From Arthrobacter caoxuetaonis (GTDB taxonomy: Bacteria > Actinomycetota > Actinomycetes > Actinomycetales > Micrococcaceae): 64,000 nt of DNA. The notes below the pieces were generated by a model. It was given only the letters and a program-made list of their open reading frames with translations, made no database searches and was not told the DNA's origin. The stretch covers positions 186,001-250,000 of the forward strand of contig NZ_CP099466.1 in assembly GCF_023921125.1 (NCBI RefSeq), in the 5' to 3' direction. How positions within the stretch are numbered: the first letter of the stretch is position 1; each line of letters starts with the position of its first letter. This document shows positions 8,136 through 16,931 of the stretch, one piece after another. The position numbers and the translations under genes were made by a program.

Positions 8136-8234
8136 AGAAGCACCCGCTATCTTTTGGTCCCCTTCAAACGTGCTCCGGCGCGCTGAAGCTGTGGACTCCG
8201 CGGCGCGCGCCTTCACAACCTGAAGGAGGAGAGC

Positions 8235-9026
8235 ATGATCCGGATCGAGAATGTTTCGACCGTTTTTGACACCGGCGGATCCAGTTTCACCGCCGTGGAC
8301 AACGTGTCCCTGGACATCCCCAAAGGCAGCATCCAGGGCATCATCGGGTTTTCCGGTGCGGGCAAATCCACGCTGCTGCGCAACATCAACCTCCTGGAAC
8401 GTCCCACCTCGGGCCGGGTCCTGGTCGACGGAACGGACCTGACCGGCCTGGCGGATGCCGAGCTGCGCGCAGCACGGCATGAGATCGGGATGATCTTCCA
8501 GCACTTCAACCTGCTGAACAACCGCACGGCCGCGCAGAACGTGGAGCTCTCGCTGAAATTCGCGGGAGTGAAGAACGCTGCCGAGCGCCGGCGCCGCGCA
8601 CTGGAGGCGCTCGCCGTCGTCGACCTCTCGGAGAAGGCAGGAACCTACCCGGCCAAGCTCTCCGGCGGGCAGAAGCAGCGGGTTGCCATCGCCCGGGCCC
8701 TGGCCACCCGGCCCAAGGTGCTGCTGTGCGATGAGCCGACCTCCGCCGTCGACCCCCGCACCACCGCGTCCGTGCTGCAGTACCTTTCCGACGTCAACGC
8801 GCGGTTCGGCATCACGATCGTGGTGGTGACGCACGAAATGAACGTCATCAAGGCCATTGCGGACAACGTGGCCGTCATGGAGGAGGGACGGGTCGTGGAA
8901 CAGTTTGCGCTCACGGAGCTCGTCCGGCCCGGGTTCACCCCGGCCACCTCGATCGGACGGTACCTGATCTCCGACGAGATCACCCTGGACCGGGCTGCCC
9001 GCCGGGAAGGAGCCCGCGTTGCTTGA
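8235..9026 (+). CDS. metN: Methionine-type ABC transporter ATP-binding protein (MetN-like)
   Basis: Cytoplasmic ATPase of a methionine-uptake family importer. 263 aa. Walker A GFSGAGKST (about residues 38-46), Q-loop MIFQHFNLL, signature LSGGQKQR, Walker B VLLCDEPTSAVD and the switch THEMNVI are all present, and the block IFQHFNLL is typical of MetN. It is clearly shorter than standard MetN (about 340 aa) and lacks the C-terminal regulatory domain, so feedback by methionine at the protein level is not expected. A strong SD, GAAGGAGGAG, precedes the ATG. First gene of a five-gene operon behind an S-box. Confidence 0.9.
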   Translation: MIRIENVSTVFDTGGSSFTAVDNVSLDIPKGSIQGIIGFSGAGKSTLLRNINLLERPTSGRVLVDGTDLTGLADAELRAARHEIGMIFQHFNLLNNRTAAQNVELSLKFAGVKNAAERRRRALEALAVVDLSEKAGTYPAKLSGGQKQRVAIARALATRPKVLLCDEPTSAVDPRTTASVLQYLSDVNARFGITIVVVTHEMNVIKAIADNVAVMEEGRVVEQFALTELVRPGFTPATSIGRYLISDEITLDRAARREGARVA

Positions 9027-9684
9027 GCGCATTGCCGAAGTCTGGCCCGAACTGCTCGCGGCACTGGGCCAGACCGGAACCATGCTCGTCGTCGCCATTC
9101 CGCTGGCAGTTCTGATCGGAACCCCGCTGGGAGTCCTGCTCTTCGCCCTGGGACCGGACGGACTGGTCCACAAACCCCGGCTTCACCGGGTGCTGGATTC
9201 ACTGGTCAACCTGGTCCGGTCCTTTCCGTTCCTGATCCTGCTGATCGCCATCATTCCGTTCACCCGGTTCGTGGTGGGCACCACCATCGGCACCGCGGCG
9301 GTAATCGTGCCGCTGACCATCAACGCCATCCCCTACTTCGCCCGGTTCGTGGAACAGAACATCACCGCTCTCGGCGGCGGCGTGGTGGAGGCCGCCCGGT
9401 CCATGGGAGCCACCCGCGGGCAGATCGTCCGCGATGTCCTGCTGGTCGAAGCGCGTCCGGCCCTGATCAGCTCCGTCACCATCATGACCGTCAGCTTCAT
9501 CTCCTACTCCGCCATGGCCGGCCTGGTGGGCGGCGGCGGAATCGGCGACTTCGCCATCCGGTACGGCTACTACCGCTACGAAACCGGGCTGATGTTCACC
9601 GCGATTGTGCTGATGGTCCTGCTGGTCCAGGCCGTGCAGCTGGGCGGCTCCTGGTTCTCCCGCCGCGCTGACAAGCGCCTCTAG
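9019..9684 (+). CDS. metI: Methionine-type ABC transporter permease (MetI-like)
   Basis: Inner-membrane permease of 221 aa with about five hydrophobic segments. The conserved cytoplasmic loop EAARSMGATRGQIVRDVLLVEARP (the contact with the ATPase) is near residues 125-148, and GLVGGGGIGDFAIRYGYYRY is characteristic of MetI. Translation appears to start at TTG (9019), eight bases inside the end of metN, with GGAAGGAG upstream. It works with the MetN-like ATPase and the MetQ-like lipoprotein at the end of the operon. Confidence 0.9.
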   Translation: MLERIAEVWPELLAALGQTGTMLVVAIPLAVLIGTPLGVLLFALGPDGLVHKPRLHRVLDSLVNLVRSFPFLILLIAIIPFTRFVVGTTIGTAAVIVPLTINAIPYFARFVEQNITALGGGVVEAARSMGATRGQIVRDVLLVEARPALISSVTIMTVSFISYSAMAGLVGGGGIGDFAIRYGYYRYETGLMFTAIVLMVLLVQAVQLGGSWFSRRADKRL

Positions 9685-9721
9685 CTTCTCCTCCAACCGA
9701 CTTCTACAGAACGGAACCACC

Positions 9722-11146
9722 GTGAGCACTCCGAGTACCCGTTTTTCCGGGCCCCGGCCGCGCCTGCTGCTGAACGCCTTCCTGATGAACACCACCAGCC
9801 ACATCCGCGGCGGCCAGTGGCGCCACCCTGACGCCGGACAGCACCGCTTCAACGAACTGGGGTTCTGGACGGACCTGGCCCGCCAGCTCGAAGACGCCAA
9901 GTTCGACGCCCTCTTCTTCGCCGATGTGGTGGGCCTGTACGGAAACCACGACGGCGGCTGGGCCTCCCATGTGCGCCGCGGGCTGCAGGTGCCGGCCAAC
10001 GATCCGGTCCTGCTCCTCGCCGCGCTGGCAGGTGCCACCCGGAACATTGGGCTGGCCGCGACGTCGTCCGTTGTACAAAGCCATCCGTTCCAGTTCGCCC
10101 GGCAGATGTCCACGCTGGACCACCTCTCCGGCGGCCGTGCCGGCTGGAACATCGTCACCTCCGTCCTGGACAACGCGCACCGCAACTTCGACGGTGACGG
10201 GCTGACCGGGCACGACCGCCGCTATGACTGGGCGGATGAATACACCGACGCGGTCTACAAGCTCTGGGAAGGATCCTGGGACGACGGCGCGCTGGTCCAG
10301 GACAAAGCCAGCGGCGTCCACGCCGACCCGGACAAGGTCCACAAGATCCATCACCGCGGCGAGCGGTACTCGATCGACGGACCGCACCTGAGCTCGCCCT
10401 CCCCGCAGCGCACACCGGTGCTGTTCCAAGCCGGCAGCTCCGGCCGCGGGCAGCAGTTCGCGGCCGCCAACGCCGAAGCCACGTTCATCTTCGCACCCAA
10501 CCACGCCCACGCCGCGAAGGTTGCCGCCGGGGTCCGTGCCCGCGCCGCCGAGGCCGGGCGGCTTCCAGATGACATCAAAGTCTTCACCGGGCTGTCCTTC
10601 GTAGTGGGCGGAACCGAAGCCGAAGCGCAGCGCAAGAAGGCCGAACTGGACGAATACCTGGACCTCGATGCCGTAATCGCGCACATCGGCGGGGGCCTCG
10701 GCATCGACCTCGGCGGGCTAGACCTGGACACCCCGCTTGGTGACGTGCAGACCGAAGGCGGCCGCGGCGTGCTGCAGGCCATCATCGACTCCACACCCGG
10801 CGGCAACCCCACCCTGGCCGACGTGGCGCGCTACCGCACCGAAGCCCAGCAGGTCACCGGCACCCCGGAACAGATCGCCGACGAGCTTGAACGCTGGCAG
10901 GATGCCGGCGTGGACGGTATCAACATCATCAACGGCATCCTGCCCGGCTCCTACACGGACTTCATCGAGGGGGTACTGCCCGAACTGCGCCGCCGCGGCC
11001 TGGCCCAAAGCGAATACGCCCCCGGCACCTTGCGCGAAAAGCTCTTCGGAGCCGGCCCGCTCCTCAACGAGCGGCACCGGGCCGCTCAGTTCCGCGGCGC
11101 CTTCACGTCCGAAAACACCCTTTCAGCTTCAGGAGTTACCCAATGA
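9722..11146 (+). CDS. FMN-dependent monooxygenase, NtaA/SnaA/DszA (SoxA) family
   Basis: 474-aa luciferase-like flavin monooxygenase, paralogous to the protein at 2676-4067. Landmarks are LLNAFLMNTTSH at the N-terminus, KFDALFFADVVGLYG, STLDHLSGGRAGWNIVTS and the closing GTLREKLFGAG. Members oxidise sulfides, sulfones or amines using FMNH2 supplied by a partner reductase; no reductase gene is seen in this window. GTG start at 9722. Its place between an importer permease and an acyl-CoA-dehydrogenase-like flavoprotein suggests oxidative release of sulfur from an imported thioether or its oxides. Confidence 0.87.
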   Translation: MSTPSTRFSGPRPRLLLNAFLMNTTSHIRGGQWRHPDAGQHRFNELGFWTDLARQLEDAKFDALFFADVVGLYGNHDGGWASHVRRGLQVPANDPVLLLAALAGATRNIGLAATSSVVQSHPFQFARQMSTLDHLSGGRAGWNIVTSVLDNAHRNFDGDGLTGHDRRYDWADEYTDAVYKLWEGSWDDGALVQDKASGVHADPDKVHKIHHRGERYSIDGPHLSSPSPQRTPVLFQAGSSGRGQQFAAANAEATFIFAPNHAHAAKVAAGVRARAAEAGRLPDDIKVFTGLSFVVGGTEAEAQRKKAELDEYLDLDAVIAHIGGGLGIDLGGLDLDTPLGDVQTEGGRGVLQAIIDSTPGGNPTLADVARYRTEAQQVTGTPEQIADELERWQDAGVDGINIINGILPGSYTDFIEGVLPELRRRGLAQSEYAPGTLREKLFGAGPLLNERHRAAQFRGAFTSENTLSASGVTQ

Positions 11147-12357
11147 CCGCCAGCCTGCTCACCCGCTACGGTTACAGCCCCGCCCCGGACGCGGCGCGCT
11201 GGTTCGCCGTCGCAGACGAGGTTGCCGCGATCCTCGGCGTTGACGCGCTGGAACGCGACGCCGCCAACAAGCCGCCGTTCACGGAAGTTGAAATCCTGCG
11301 CCGGTCCGGGCTGCTTCCGCTGACCATTCCGGCCCGCTTCGGCGGTACGGGAATCGGCTGGAGCACCGCCTTCGAAATTGTGCAGCGGGTGGCCCGCGCG
11401 GATAACTCGATCGGTCAGCTGCTGGGCTACCACTACATTTTCCAGGCCTTCCCGTTCATTGACCTGGACGAATCCCGCGGCCAGGCCCTGGCGGACGAGT
11501 GCCTGGACCACCAGTGGCTCTGGTCCTCCACAGGGACGCCCCAGGGACCGCAGGCCACCGCCCGGCGCACTGACGGAGGTTACCTGGTCACCGGCCGGAA
11601 ACCCTTTGCCACGGGCAGCCGGGTTGCGGAGAAGATCTACGCGCGGGCAGTGCTCGACGGCGGGGACCGGCTGGCGCTGGTGATCGACACCGCCTCCGAC
11701 GGGGTTCTCCGCCACGACGACTGGGACGTGCTGGGCTCCCGGCTGACCGCCACCAACACCATCGAGTTCCGGGACGTGTCTGTGCCGGACGCAGCCGTGA
11801 TCACCAACCTGGGAGCGCACGACGGCGAGCGGGAACCGCACCAGGTGCTCACCACCCCCGCGTTCCAGCTGCTCTTTGCGCACGCCTATCTGGCGGCCGC
11901 GGAAGGCGCGGTGCTCACTGCCCGGGACTACACGCTGTCCACCGCCAGGCCGTGGTTCCACGCGGAGGTGGAAACGGCGTCGGACGATCCGTTTATCCAG
12001 AACCACTACGGGTCCTTCGCTGCGAAACTCCAGGCGCTTGCCGCCGTCGTCGAGCAGGCCACCACCGCCTTGCAATGGGCCTTCGATGCCGGAGAGACGC
12101 TGACTGCCGCGGAGCGGGCGGGGGTGGCGGAGCAGATTGCAGCCGCGAAGATCACCGCACACGAGGTGTCCCTGGACGTCACGGCGCGGATCTTCGACGT
12201 CACCGGTGCCCGCGCCGCCGGGAGCAAATACGGGTTCGACAGGTACTGGCGCGACGTCCGCACCCACACCCTGCATGACCCGGTGGCCTACAAATACAAC
12301 GAACTCGGCCGGTACTTCCTCAACGGGACCGAACCGGTTCCCTCCGCGTACCGCTAA
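11143..12357 (+). CDS. Acyl-CoA dehydrogenase family flavoprotein (DszC/SfnB-like monooxygenase)
   Basis: 404 aa, starting in an ATGA overlap with the preceding monooxygenase. Landmarks are LTIPARFGGTGIGWSTAFEIVQRVARADNSIGQLLGYHY, VTGRKPFATGS, DDWDVLGSRLTATNTIEFRDVSVP and RDVRTHTLHDPVAYKYNELGRYFL. The pattern, including the ending, fits the DszC/SfnB branch whose members act as flavin-dependent sulfur monooxygenases rather than acyl-CoA dehydrogenases. Presumed role: a step of organosulfur oxidation alongside the NtaA-type enzyme. The exact reaction is inferred. Confidence 0.83.
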   Translation: MTASLLTRYGYSPAPDAARWFAVADEVAAILGVDALERDAANKPPFTEVEILRRSGLLPLTIPARFGGTGIGWSTAFEIVQRVARADNSIGQLLGYHYIFQAFPFIDLDESRGQALADECLDHQWLWSSTGTPQGPQATARRTDGGYLVTGRKPFATGSRVAEKIYARAVLDGGDRLALVIDTASDGVLRHDDWDVLGSRLTATNTIEFRDVSVPDAAVITNLGAHDGEREPHQVLTTPAFQLLFAHAYLAAAEGAVLTARDYTLSTARPWFHAEVETASDDPFIQNHYGSFAAKLQALAAVVEQATTALQWAFDAGETLTAAERAGVAEQIAAAKITAHEVSLDVTARIFDVTGARAAGSKYGFDRYWRDVRTHTLHDPVAYKYNELGRYFLNGTEPVPSAYR

Positions 12358-12396
12358 CCCAACCTCTTTCTTCACCGACCTTTAAAGGACCATCCC

Positions 12397-13272
12397 ATGG
12401 AACGCAGGAACTTCCTCAAGCTTGCCCTCGCCGGTGCCGGCGCAGCTTCACTGACCGCCGCCACCGGCTGCGGCCTCACCGGCGGCGCAGCAGCCTCAGG
12501 GGACAAAACCATCAAGATTATCGCCACCGAATCCGCTCCGTACCAGGAGCCCACCAAGATCGCCGCCGAACTGCTCAAGGCCAAGGGCTGGACGCTGGAG
12601 GCAACCTACGTCACGGACATCATCCAGCCGAACCTGGCGGTTTCCAACGGCGAGTTCGATGCCAACTACTTCCAGCACGGCGCCTACCTGCAGCAGTTCA
12701 ACGTGGATCAGAAGCTCGAGGTGCAGCCGCTGTTCTATGTTTACGGGTCACCGGCGGGGATCTGGTCCAAGCGTTACTCCAGCCTGCAGGACCTGCCCGA
12801 CGGCGCGCGCATCGCCCTGCCGGTGGACCCCGCCAACAACGGACGCGGGCTGGTGCTGCTGCGCGACGCTGGACTGCTGGAACTCAAGGAGGGAGTGGGC
12901 GTTATCCACACCTCGCAGGAAACCATTACGGCCAACCCGAAGAACTTCGAGTTCGTGGAGGTGGACCAGCAGTCCCTCTCCAAAACGCTGCCGGATGTGG
13001 ACGCCGGAGTGCTGTTCGTGCGGCTGGCCGCGGAAATCGGCCTTTCCCCGGATGACGCGCTGGCCTTCGAGAAGGAAGCAGACCAGATTCCGTTCCGCTG
13101 CGTGGTGGCCGGCACCGCGGAGTTCGCGGAGACCGAGAAGGCCAAGGCCCTGCAGGAGGCCTACCAGTCGCCGGAAGTCCGGGAATGGTTCGCGGGCTAC
13201 ATGGACGGCGTGCTGCCCACCCCGTGGGACGCTGATCCGCTGGAGGACCTCAGCTCCTGGTGGGAGGCCTAG
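12397..13272 (+). CDS. metQ: Methionine-type substrate-binding lipoprotein (MetQ/NlpA-like)
   Basis: 291-aa membrane-anchored binding protein. The N-terminus MERRNFLKLALAG carries an RRxFLK pattern suggesting Tat export, and a lipobox ends in ATGC at about residue 28. The body matches the NlpA/MetQ family: ANYFQHGAYLQQF, LFYVYGSPAGIWSKRY, RIALPVDPANNGRGLVLLRDAGLL. It completes the MetNIQ set begun at 8235 and is last in the operon. A Tat signal on a MetQ-like protein is less common than a Sec signal. Substrate may be methionine or a sulfur-containing analogue. Confidence 0.88.
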   Translation: MERRNFLKLALAGAGAASLTAATGCGLTGGAAASGDKTIKIIATESAPYQEPTKIAAELLKAKGWTLEATYVTDIIQPNLAVSNGEFDANYFQHGAYLQQFNVDQKLEVQPLFYVYGSPAGIWSKRYSSLQDLPDGARIALPVDPANNGRGLVLLRDAGLLELKEGVGVIHTSQETITANPKNFEFVEVDQQSLSKTLPDVDAGVLFVRLAAEIGLSPDDALAFEKEADQIPFRCVVAGTAEFAETEKAKALQEAYQSPEVREWFAGYMDGVLPTPWDADPLEDLSSWWEA

Positions 13273-14096
13273 AGCTTCCCGAAGCGTGCCCGGATGAGTC
13301 CCATGTACAAGCCGTAGAAGATCAGTCCCACGCCGACGGCGCCCAACGCCAGCCAGCCCAGCGGTGCTTCGTTCAGGGTGCGGAGGGCGCCGTCGAGCCC
13401 GGTGGATTTTTCCGGGTCCGCAGTTACTGCTGCCGCTATCACCAGGCCGCCCAGGATGAGGAGCGAGATGCCCTTGGCGGTGTAACCGCCGATCCCCGTG
13501 ACAGTCGCCGTGCGCTGCCAGGTCTGCCCGGGGATCGGTCCCAGGTCCTCCCGGAACTTCTGCGTCAAGCCCTTGTAGATGAAGTAGAGACCGATGCCGG
13601 CAATCACGGCTCCGCCCACACCGACGAGCAGCTGGCCTGTCGGTTGGCTGAGGAGACGTGCGGTCCACGTGACCTGGCTCTGCTCGCTGTCGCTCGAGCC
13701 GCCCAGGGCGAAGATTCCGAAGGTGACTCCGATGGCGCCGTAGGCGATGGCCGTTCCGGCGTCGGTGGCGCGCTTTTTCCAGACTTCCTTTTTGTCGCCT
13801 CCGCGGTCCAGGAAAGCCCGCGATGCCTGGAACAGTGCCAGCGCAATGCAGCCGACAAAACAGAACCAGATCAGGAAAATGCCGCCGGGCTGCTGGGACA
13901 GGGCGGCGACGGCGCCGGAGGAATCGGCGTTGCCGCCTCCTCCGGAAGCGATCTGGAACGCAATGATGCCAATCAGGGCGTGAAGCACCCCGCTGGCTAC
14001 GTAGCCCACACGTGCGGCCCGTTCGAACCCCTTCGAATCCGCGGCGCGTTCTGCGGCCTGGGTGAACTTACCTCCGCTGCCGTGTGTACGGTCCAT
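13269..14096 (-). CDS. DUF1206 membrane protein
   Basis: 275-aa integral membrane protein with about six hydrophobic segments arranged as three similar pairs, each beginning with a motif like ARVGYVASGVLHALIG, AIAYGAIGVTFGIFAL and GGYTAKGISLLILGG. This threefold arrangement is typical of DUF1206. ATG at 14096 is chosen because GGAGG lies about ten bases upstream; a longer frame starting at 14174 lacks support. It is convergent with metQ, the two stop codons overlapping. Function unknown. Confidence 0.83.
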   Translation of the reverse strand: MDRTHGSGGKFTQAAERAADSKGFERAARVGYVASGVLHALIGIIAFQIASGGGGNADSSGAVAALSQQPGGIFLIWFCFVGCIALALFQASRAFLDRGGDKKEVWKKRATDAGTAIAYGAIGVTFGIFALGGSSDSEQSQVTWTARLLSQPTGQLLVGVGGAVIAGIGLYFIYKGLTQKFREDLGPIPGQTWQRTATVTGIGGYTAKGISLLILGGLVIAAAVTADPEKSTGLDGALRTLNEAPLGWLALGAVGVGLIFYGLYMGLIRARFGKL

Positions 14097-14221
14097 GGCC
14101 AATACGTCCTCCAAGGGTTGGCGGCGGCCAGTGGGGGCCGCCCAGAACTTCGTGTGCTTACTAATTCCTTCCATCCTGCCATCTGTGGTGTGTTCGGCCT
14201 ACTGCGGGCTAAGGTCGATCC

Positions 14222-14614
14222 ATGGATGCCGCAGCGCTGAGGAAGTACTGCCTGTCCCTCACCGGGGCTTATGAGGACTTTCCCTTTGGGCCGGAATCTT
14301 CAGTGTTCAAGGTTCGTGCCGGCGGGGCCGGGAGGCCTGCCAAGATGTTCGCGCTGACCGCGCTCGCTTCCGAGCCCCTGATGATCAGCCTCAAATGCGA
14401 ACCGGAACTGGCGCTTCAGCTCAGGGCCGCCCACCCGGAGATCAGCGGAGCCTGGCACATGAACAAAACCCACTGGAACCAGCTGGACCTGACCGGCAAT
14501 CTTGAGGACGAGCTGGTGATGAACCTCGTCGAGGACTCCTATGACCTGGTGGTGGCGTCCTTGCCGCGCCGGGATCGGGAAGCCCTGGCGTGGAAGGGCC
14601 TGGCCGAGTCATGA
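14222..14614 (+). CDS. MmcQ/YjbR family DNA-binding-like protein
   Basis: 130 aa, close to the family length. It shows CLSLTGAYEDFPFGPESSVFKV near the N-terminus and SGAWHMNKTHWNQLDL in the middle, both hallmarks of the MmcQ/YjbR (CyaY-like fold) family. The cellular role of the family is not settled. Its stop codon overlaps the start of the next gene (ATGA), so the two are translationally coupled. Confidence 0.85.
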   Translation: MDAAALRKYCLSLTGAYEDFPFGPESSVFKVRAGGAGRPAKMFALTALASEPLMISLKCEPELALQLRAAHPEISGAWHMNKTHWNQLDLTGNLEDELVMNLVEDSYDLVVASLPRRDREALAWKGLAES

Positions 14615-15186
14615 CGCAGCGAAAACTGACCTACCCGGATCCCGGCCTTACCGAGCGCCCGTATCCGGTGGCGCTGGAGGGCGGCTGGCCTCCGCGGTAC
14701 CGTCTAGTGCTGCGCGAAGAACGCGTGTCCGTGCCGGATCCGGCACTGGGATTCCTGCGCTTGGCGGATGGTCTGCTGGGCTGGGCCCTGCACCGCGGCA
14801 GCGGCCTGTGGGTGGATGCCGGCACGCCCCGGGCCCGGCCGGGACTCGAAATGTCCTCCGGGGTGGGCATCGGACCGCTGCGCTGGCACGCGCCGTGCCG
14901 CGTTCTCTGGAGCACTGAGCCGGTGATCGACGGCAGCGGCCGCCCGGTGCCCGGCCAGCGGGCAGGATTCGGCTACGGGACGCTGCGCGGACACCCGGAG
15001 GCCGGGGAGGAAGGGTTTTACGCCGAGCTCAGCGAAGACGGGCAACTGTTCTTCCGGGTCGCAGCGTTCAGCCGCCCCGCGAACCTGCTCATCGCCGTCG
15101 GCGGTCCACTCAACCGGCGCACGCAGGAGCTGATCACCCGGCGGTATTTCCGGGCTGCCCGGCGGCTTGCACTGGGGGAGAAGTAG
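14611..15186 (+). CDS. DUF1990 family protein
   Basis: 191-aa cytoplasmic protein. It contains LTYPDPGLTERPYP at the N-terminus, FGYGTLRGHPEAGEEGFYAELSEDGQLFF in the centre and RYFRAARRLA near the end, which are typical of DUF1990 (YndJ-associated) proteins. The start at 14611 overlaps the upstream stop codon. Likely one operon with the MmcQ/YjbR gene. No biochemical function is established. Confidence 0.82.
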   Translation: MTQRKLTYPDPGLTERPYPVALEGGWPPRYRLVLREERVSVPDPALGFLRLADGLLGWALHRGSGLWVDAGTPRARPGLEMSSGVGIGPLRWHAPCRVLWSTEPVIDGSGRPVPGQRAGFGYGTLRGHPEAGEEGFYAELSEDGQLFFRVAAFSRPANLLIAVGGPLNRRTQELITRRYFRAARRLALGEK

Positions 15187-15270
15187 CCTCACCGCGGGGG
15201 AACGAAGAGCCCGCGGACAAAGTTGACGGCCCTCTGAGTGAGGCCACCAGCCACCAAATCCCGCCGGCGC

Positions 15271-15807
15271 TCAGTCTTCGTCGTCGGGCAGCTGGGCCTC
15301 ACTGTGCAGCACAAAGGCGAGCTCCGGGCCGGAAGACTCCACCGGCATAAAGCCGGTTGTCAGGAGCAGTGATATGGATGCCTCGTTGGTCTCGTCCGTG
15401 TACGCGGTGACGCATTCGACTCCGGGCTGGGCCAGGGCGAACCGGCTGAGCGCGATCACTGCTTCGGTGGCGTAGCCGTGCCCCTGCCGGGAGGGGGCAA
15501 CGTTGTAGCTCATTTCCACGGCGCCGTCGACTGGCGGACCCAGGAATCCAATGGTGCCAATCACGGTGCCGTCGCGCTCGCGTATCATCCGCGCGCCGAA
15601 CGTGCCGGCCCGGGGGTCCAGCAGGCCGGACTGGAAGTACTGCTGGGCAGCGTCTTCATCGACGCCTTGGGGGAAGTCCTCTGCCCAGTCAGCGCAGCGG
15701 ACGCCGACGATGAGGGCATCAACTTCCGCCGCCGTCATCTCAGCCAGTTCGAGCCGCTCAGTGAGAAGGCTGCTGGCCGGCGTCTGCTCATGCGAAAGTG
15801 TGGTCAC
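15271..15807 (-). CDS. GNAT family N-acetyltransferase
   Basis: 178-aa acetyltransferase of the RimJ/RimL-like group. The acetyl-CoA-binding motif reads NVAPSRQGHGYATEAVIALSRFA near residues 107-129, preceded by DGTVIGTIGFLGPP. The start is ambiguous: a GTG at 15837 lies inside the palindrome 15821-15888, so the internal GTG at 15807 is preferred. Acceptor substrate unknown. Confidence 0.82.
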   Translation of the reverse strand: MTTLSHEQTPASSLLTERLELAEMTAAEVDALIVGVRCADWAEDFPQGVDEDAAQQYFQSGLLDPRAGTFGARMIRERDGTVIGTIGFLGPPVDGAVEMSYNVAPSRQGHGYATEAVIALSRFALAQPGVECVTAYTDETNEASISLLLTTGFMPVESSGPELAFVLHSEAQLPDDED

Positions 15808-15820
15808 GGAAGATATTGTC

Positions 15821-15888
15821 CCCCATCGAGAGGCCACTTACGGCTCTTATGGACGCTCATACGAGCCGTAACTGGCCTCTCGATGGGG
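15821..15888. repeat. Long intergenic palindrome, family A copy 2
   Basis: Arms of 26 bp (15821-15846 and 15863-15888) with one mismatch enclose a 16-base loop. The inner part reads CGAGAGGCCACTTACGGCTC. It lies between the start regions of two divergent genes, so it is unlikely to be only a terminator. Confidence 0.9.
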
Positions 15889-15928
15889 TGTGGATAATCA
15901 GATCCGTGGTTTTGGCCGGCGAACCATA

Positions 15929-16900
15929 ATGCTGGTCATGAGAACCCCCAAGGAATTACCAGACGCGCTGGGCCCGCGGTTCTTCACTGTCTACGACTCG
16001 GATGCCCTCGGAGTGAGCAGGGAGCGGTTAAGGCATGTCCGTATTCGGCGGATCAGCCGGGCTATCCGGGCAGTGGATAACCTGGACCAGGCGCACCGTG
16101 AATTGACGGCACCGGAACGCATTGCGGCGTACACCCGGGTCACCTCGTTCTCAGTTGCTTCGCACATGACGGCGGCCGAAGCCTGGGGATTTCCGCTTCC
16201 GTTGCGCTTCGCCGATGCAGCAGACCTGCACATCACCCGACCGGCCGGGCTCGCTCGTCCGCGGAGGGCCGGCGTCGTCGGTCACCGGGCCCGGTTGCAG
16301 GCTGGCGAGGTGACGACGTTGCACGGACTGGTCCTCACCTCGCGGGAACGGACCTGGCTGGACCTGGCGAATATCCTGAATGTCCACGACCTGACGGTAG
16401 TGGCGGACCACCTAATTCGTCGTCCGCGGGAAGCCTTCGAAGGCCGATCGGAGCCGTACTCGACCCAGGAATCCCTTGACGCGATCCTCGGGCGGCACCC
16501 CGGCCAGCGCGGTGTCCGGACCGCACGTGAGGCACTGCGGCTGAGCCGGGTGGGTGCAGATTCGCCGCCCGAGACCCTGCTGCGGCTGGCGCTGGGTGAA
16601 GCCGGCCTGCCGGAACCGGAAGTCAACGCGCCAATTGTCGACGACGACGGCGTCCTGCACCACGAGCCGGACCTGGGCTACCGGAAGTACCGGGTGGCCG
16701 TTGAATATGAGGGGTCCGGTCACTCGGACCCGGAGCAGGTGGCGCGGGACATCAGCCGCGATGAGCGCACCCGCGCCCTCGGCTGGGTAGAAGTGCGGGT
16801 CTCCCGGCGGCACCTGGCCAATGACGCCAAGCCGGCAGTCGAGAAGGTCCGTGCGGCGTTATGGACTGCCGGCTGGCGCGCAGGACGACCTGCCGCCTGA
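15929..16900 (+). CDS. DUF559 / Vsr-like endonuclease-domain protein with N-terminal AbiEi-like region
   Basis: About 323 aa. The C-terminal part shows the PD-(D/E)XK-like pattern of DUF559: VDDDGVLHHEPDLGYRKYRVAVEYEGSGH, then RDERTRALGWVEVRVSRRHL. The central and N-terminal parts (LRHVRIRRISRAIRAVDN, AAYTRVTSFSVASHMTAAEAWGFPLP) resemble AbiEi-like antitoxin-domain proteins common in actinobacteria. ATG at 15929 or 15938 is possible; neither has a clear SD. The gene is bracketed by two copies of the same palindrome (15821-15888 and 16932-16987). Function unknown. Confidence 0.72.
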   Translation: MLVMRTPKELPDALGPRFFTVYDSDALGVSRERLRHVRIRRISRAIRAVDNLDQAHRELTAPERIAAYTRVTSFSVASHMTAAEAWGFPLPLRFADAADLHITRPAGLARPRRAGVVGHRARLQAGEVTTLHGLVLTSRERTWLDLANILNVHDLTVVADHLIRRPREAFEGRSEPYSTQESLDAILGRHPGQRGVRTAREALRLSRVGADSPPETLLRLALGEAGLPEPEVNAPIVDDDGVLHHEPDLGYRKYRVAVEYEGSGHSDPEQVARDISRDERTRALGWVEVRVSRRHLANDAKPAVEKVRAALWTAGWRAGRPAA

Positions 16901-16931
16901 CCCCCCTGCCGCCTGACCCCCCAACCAAGAA

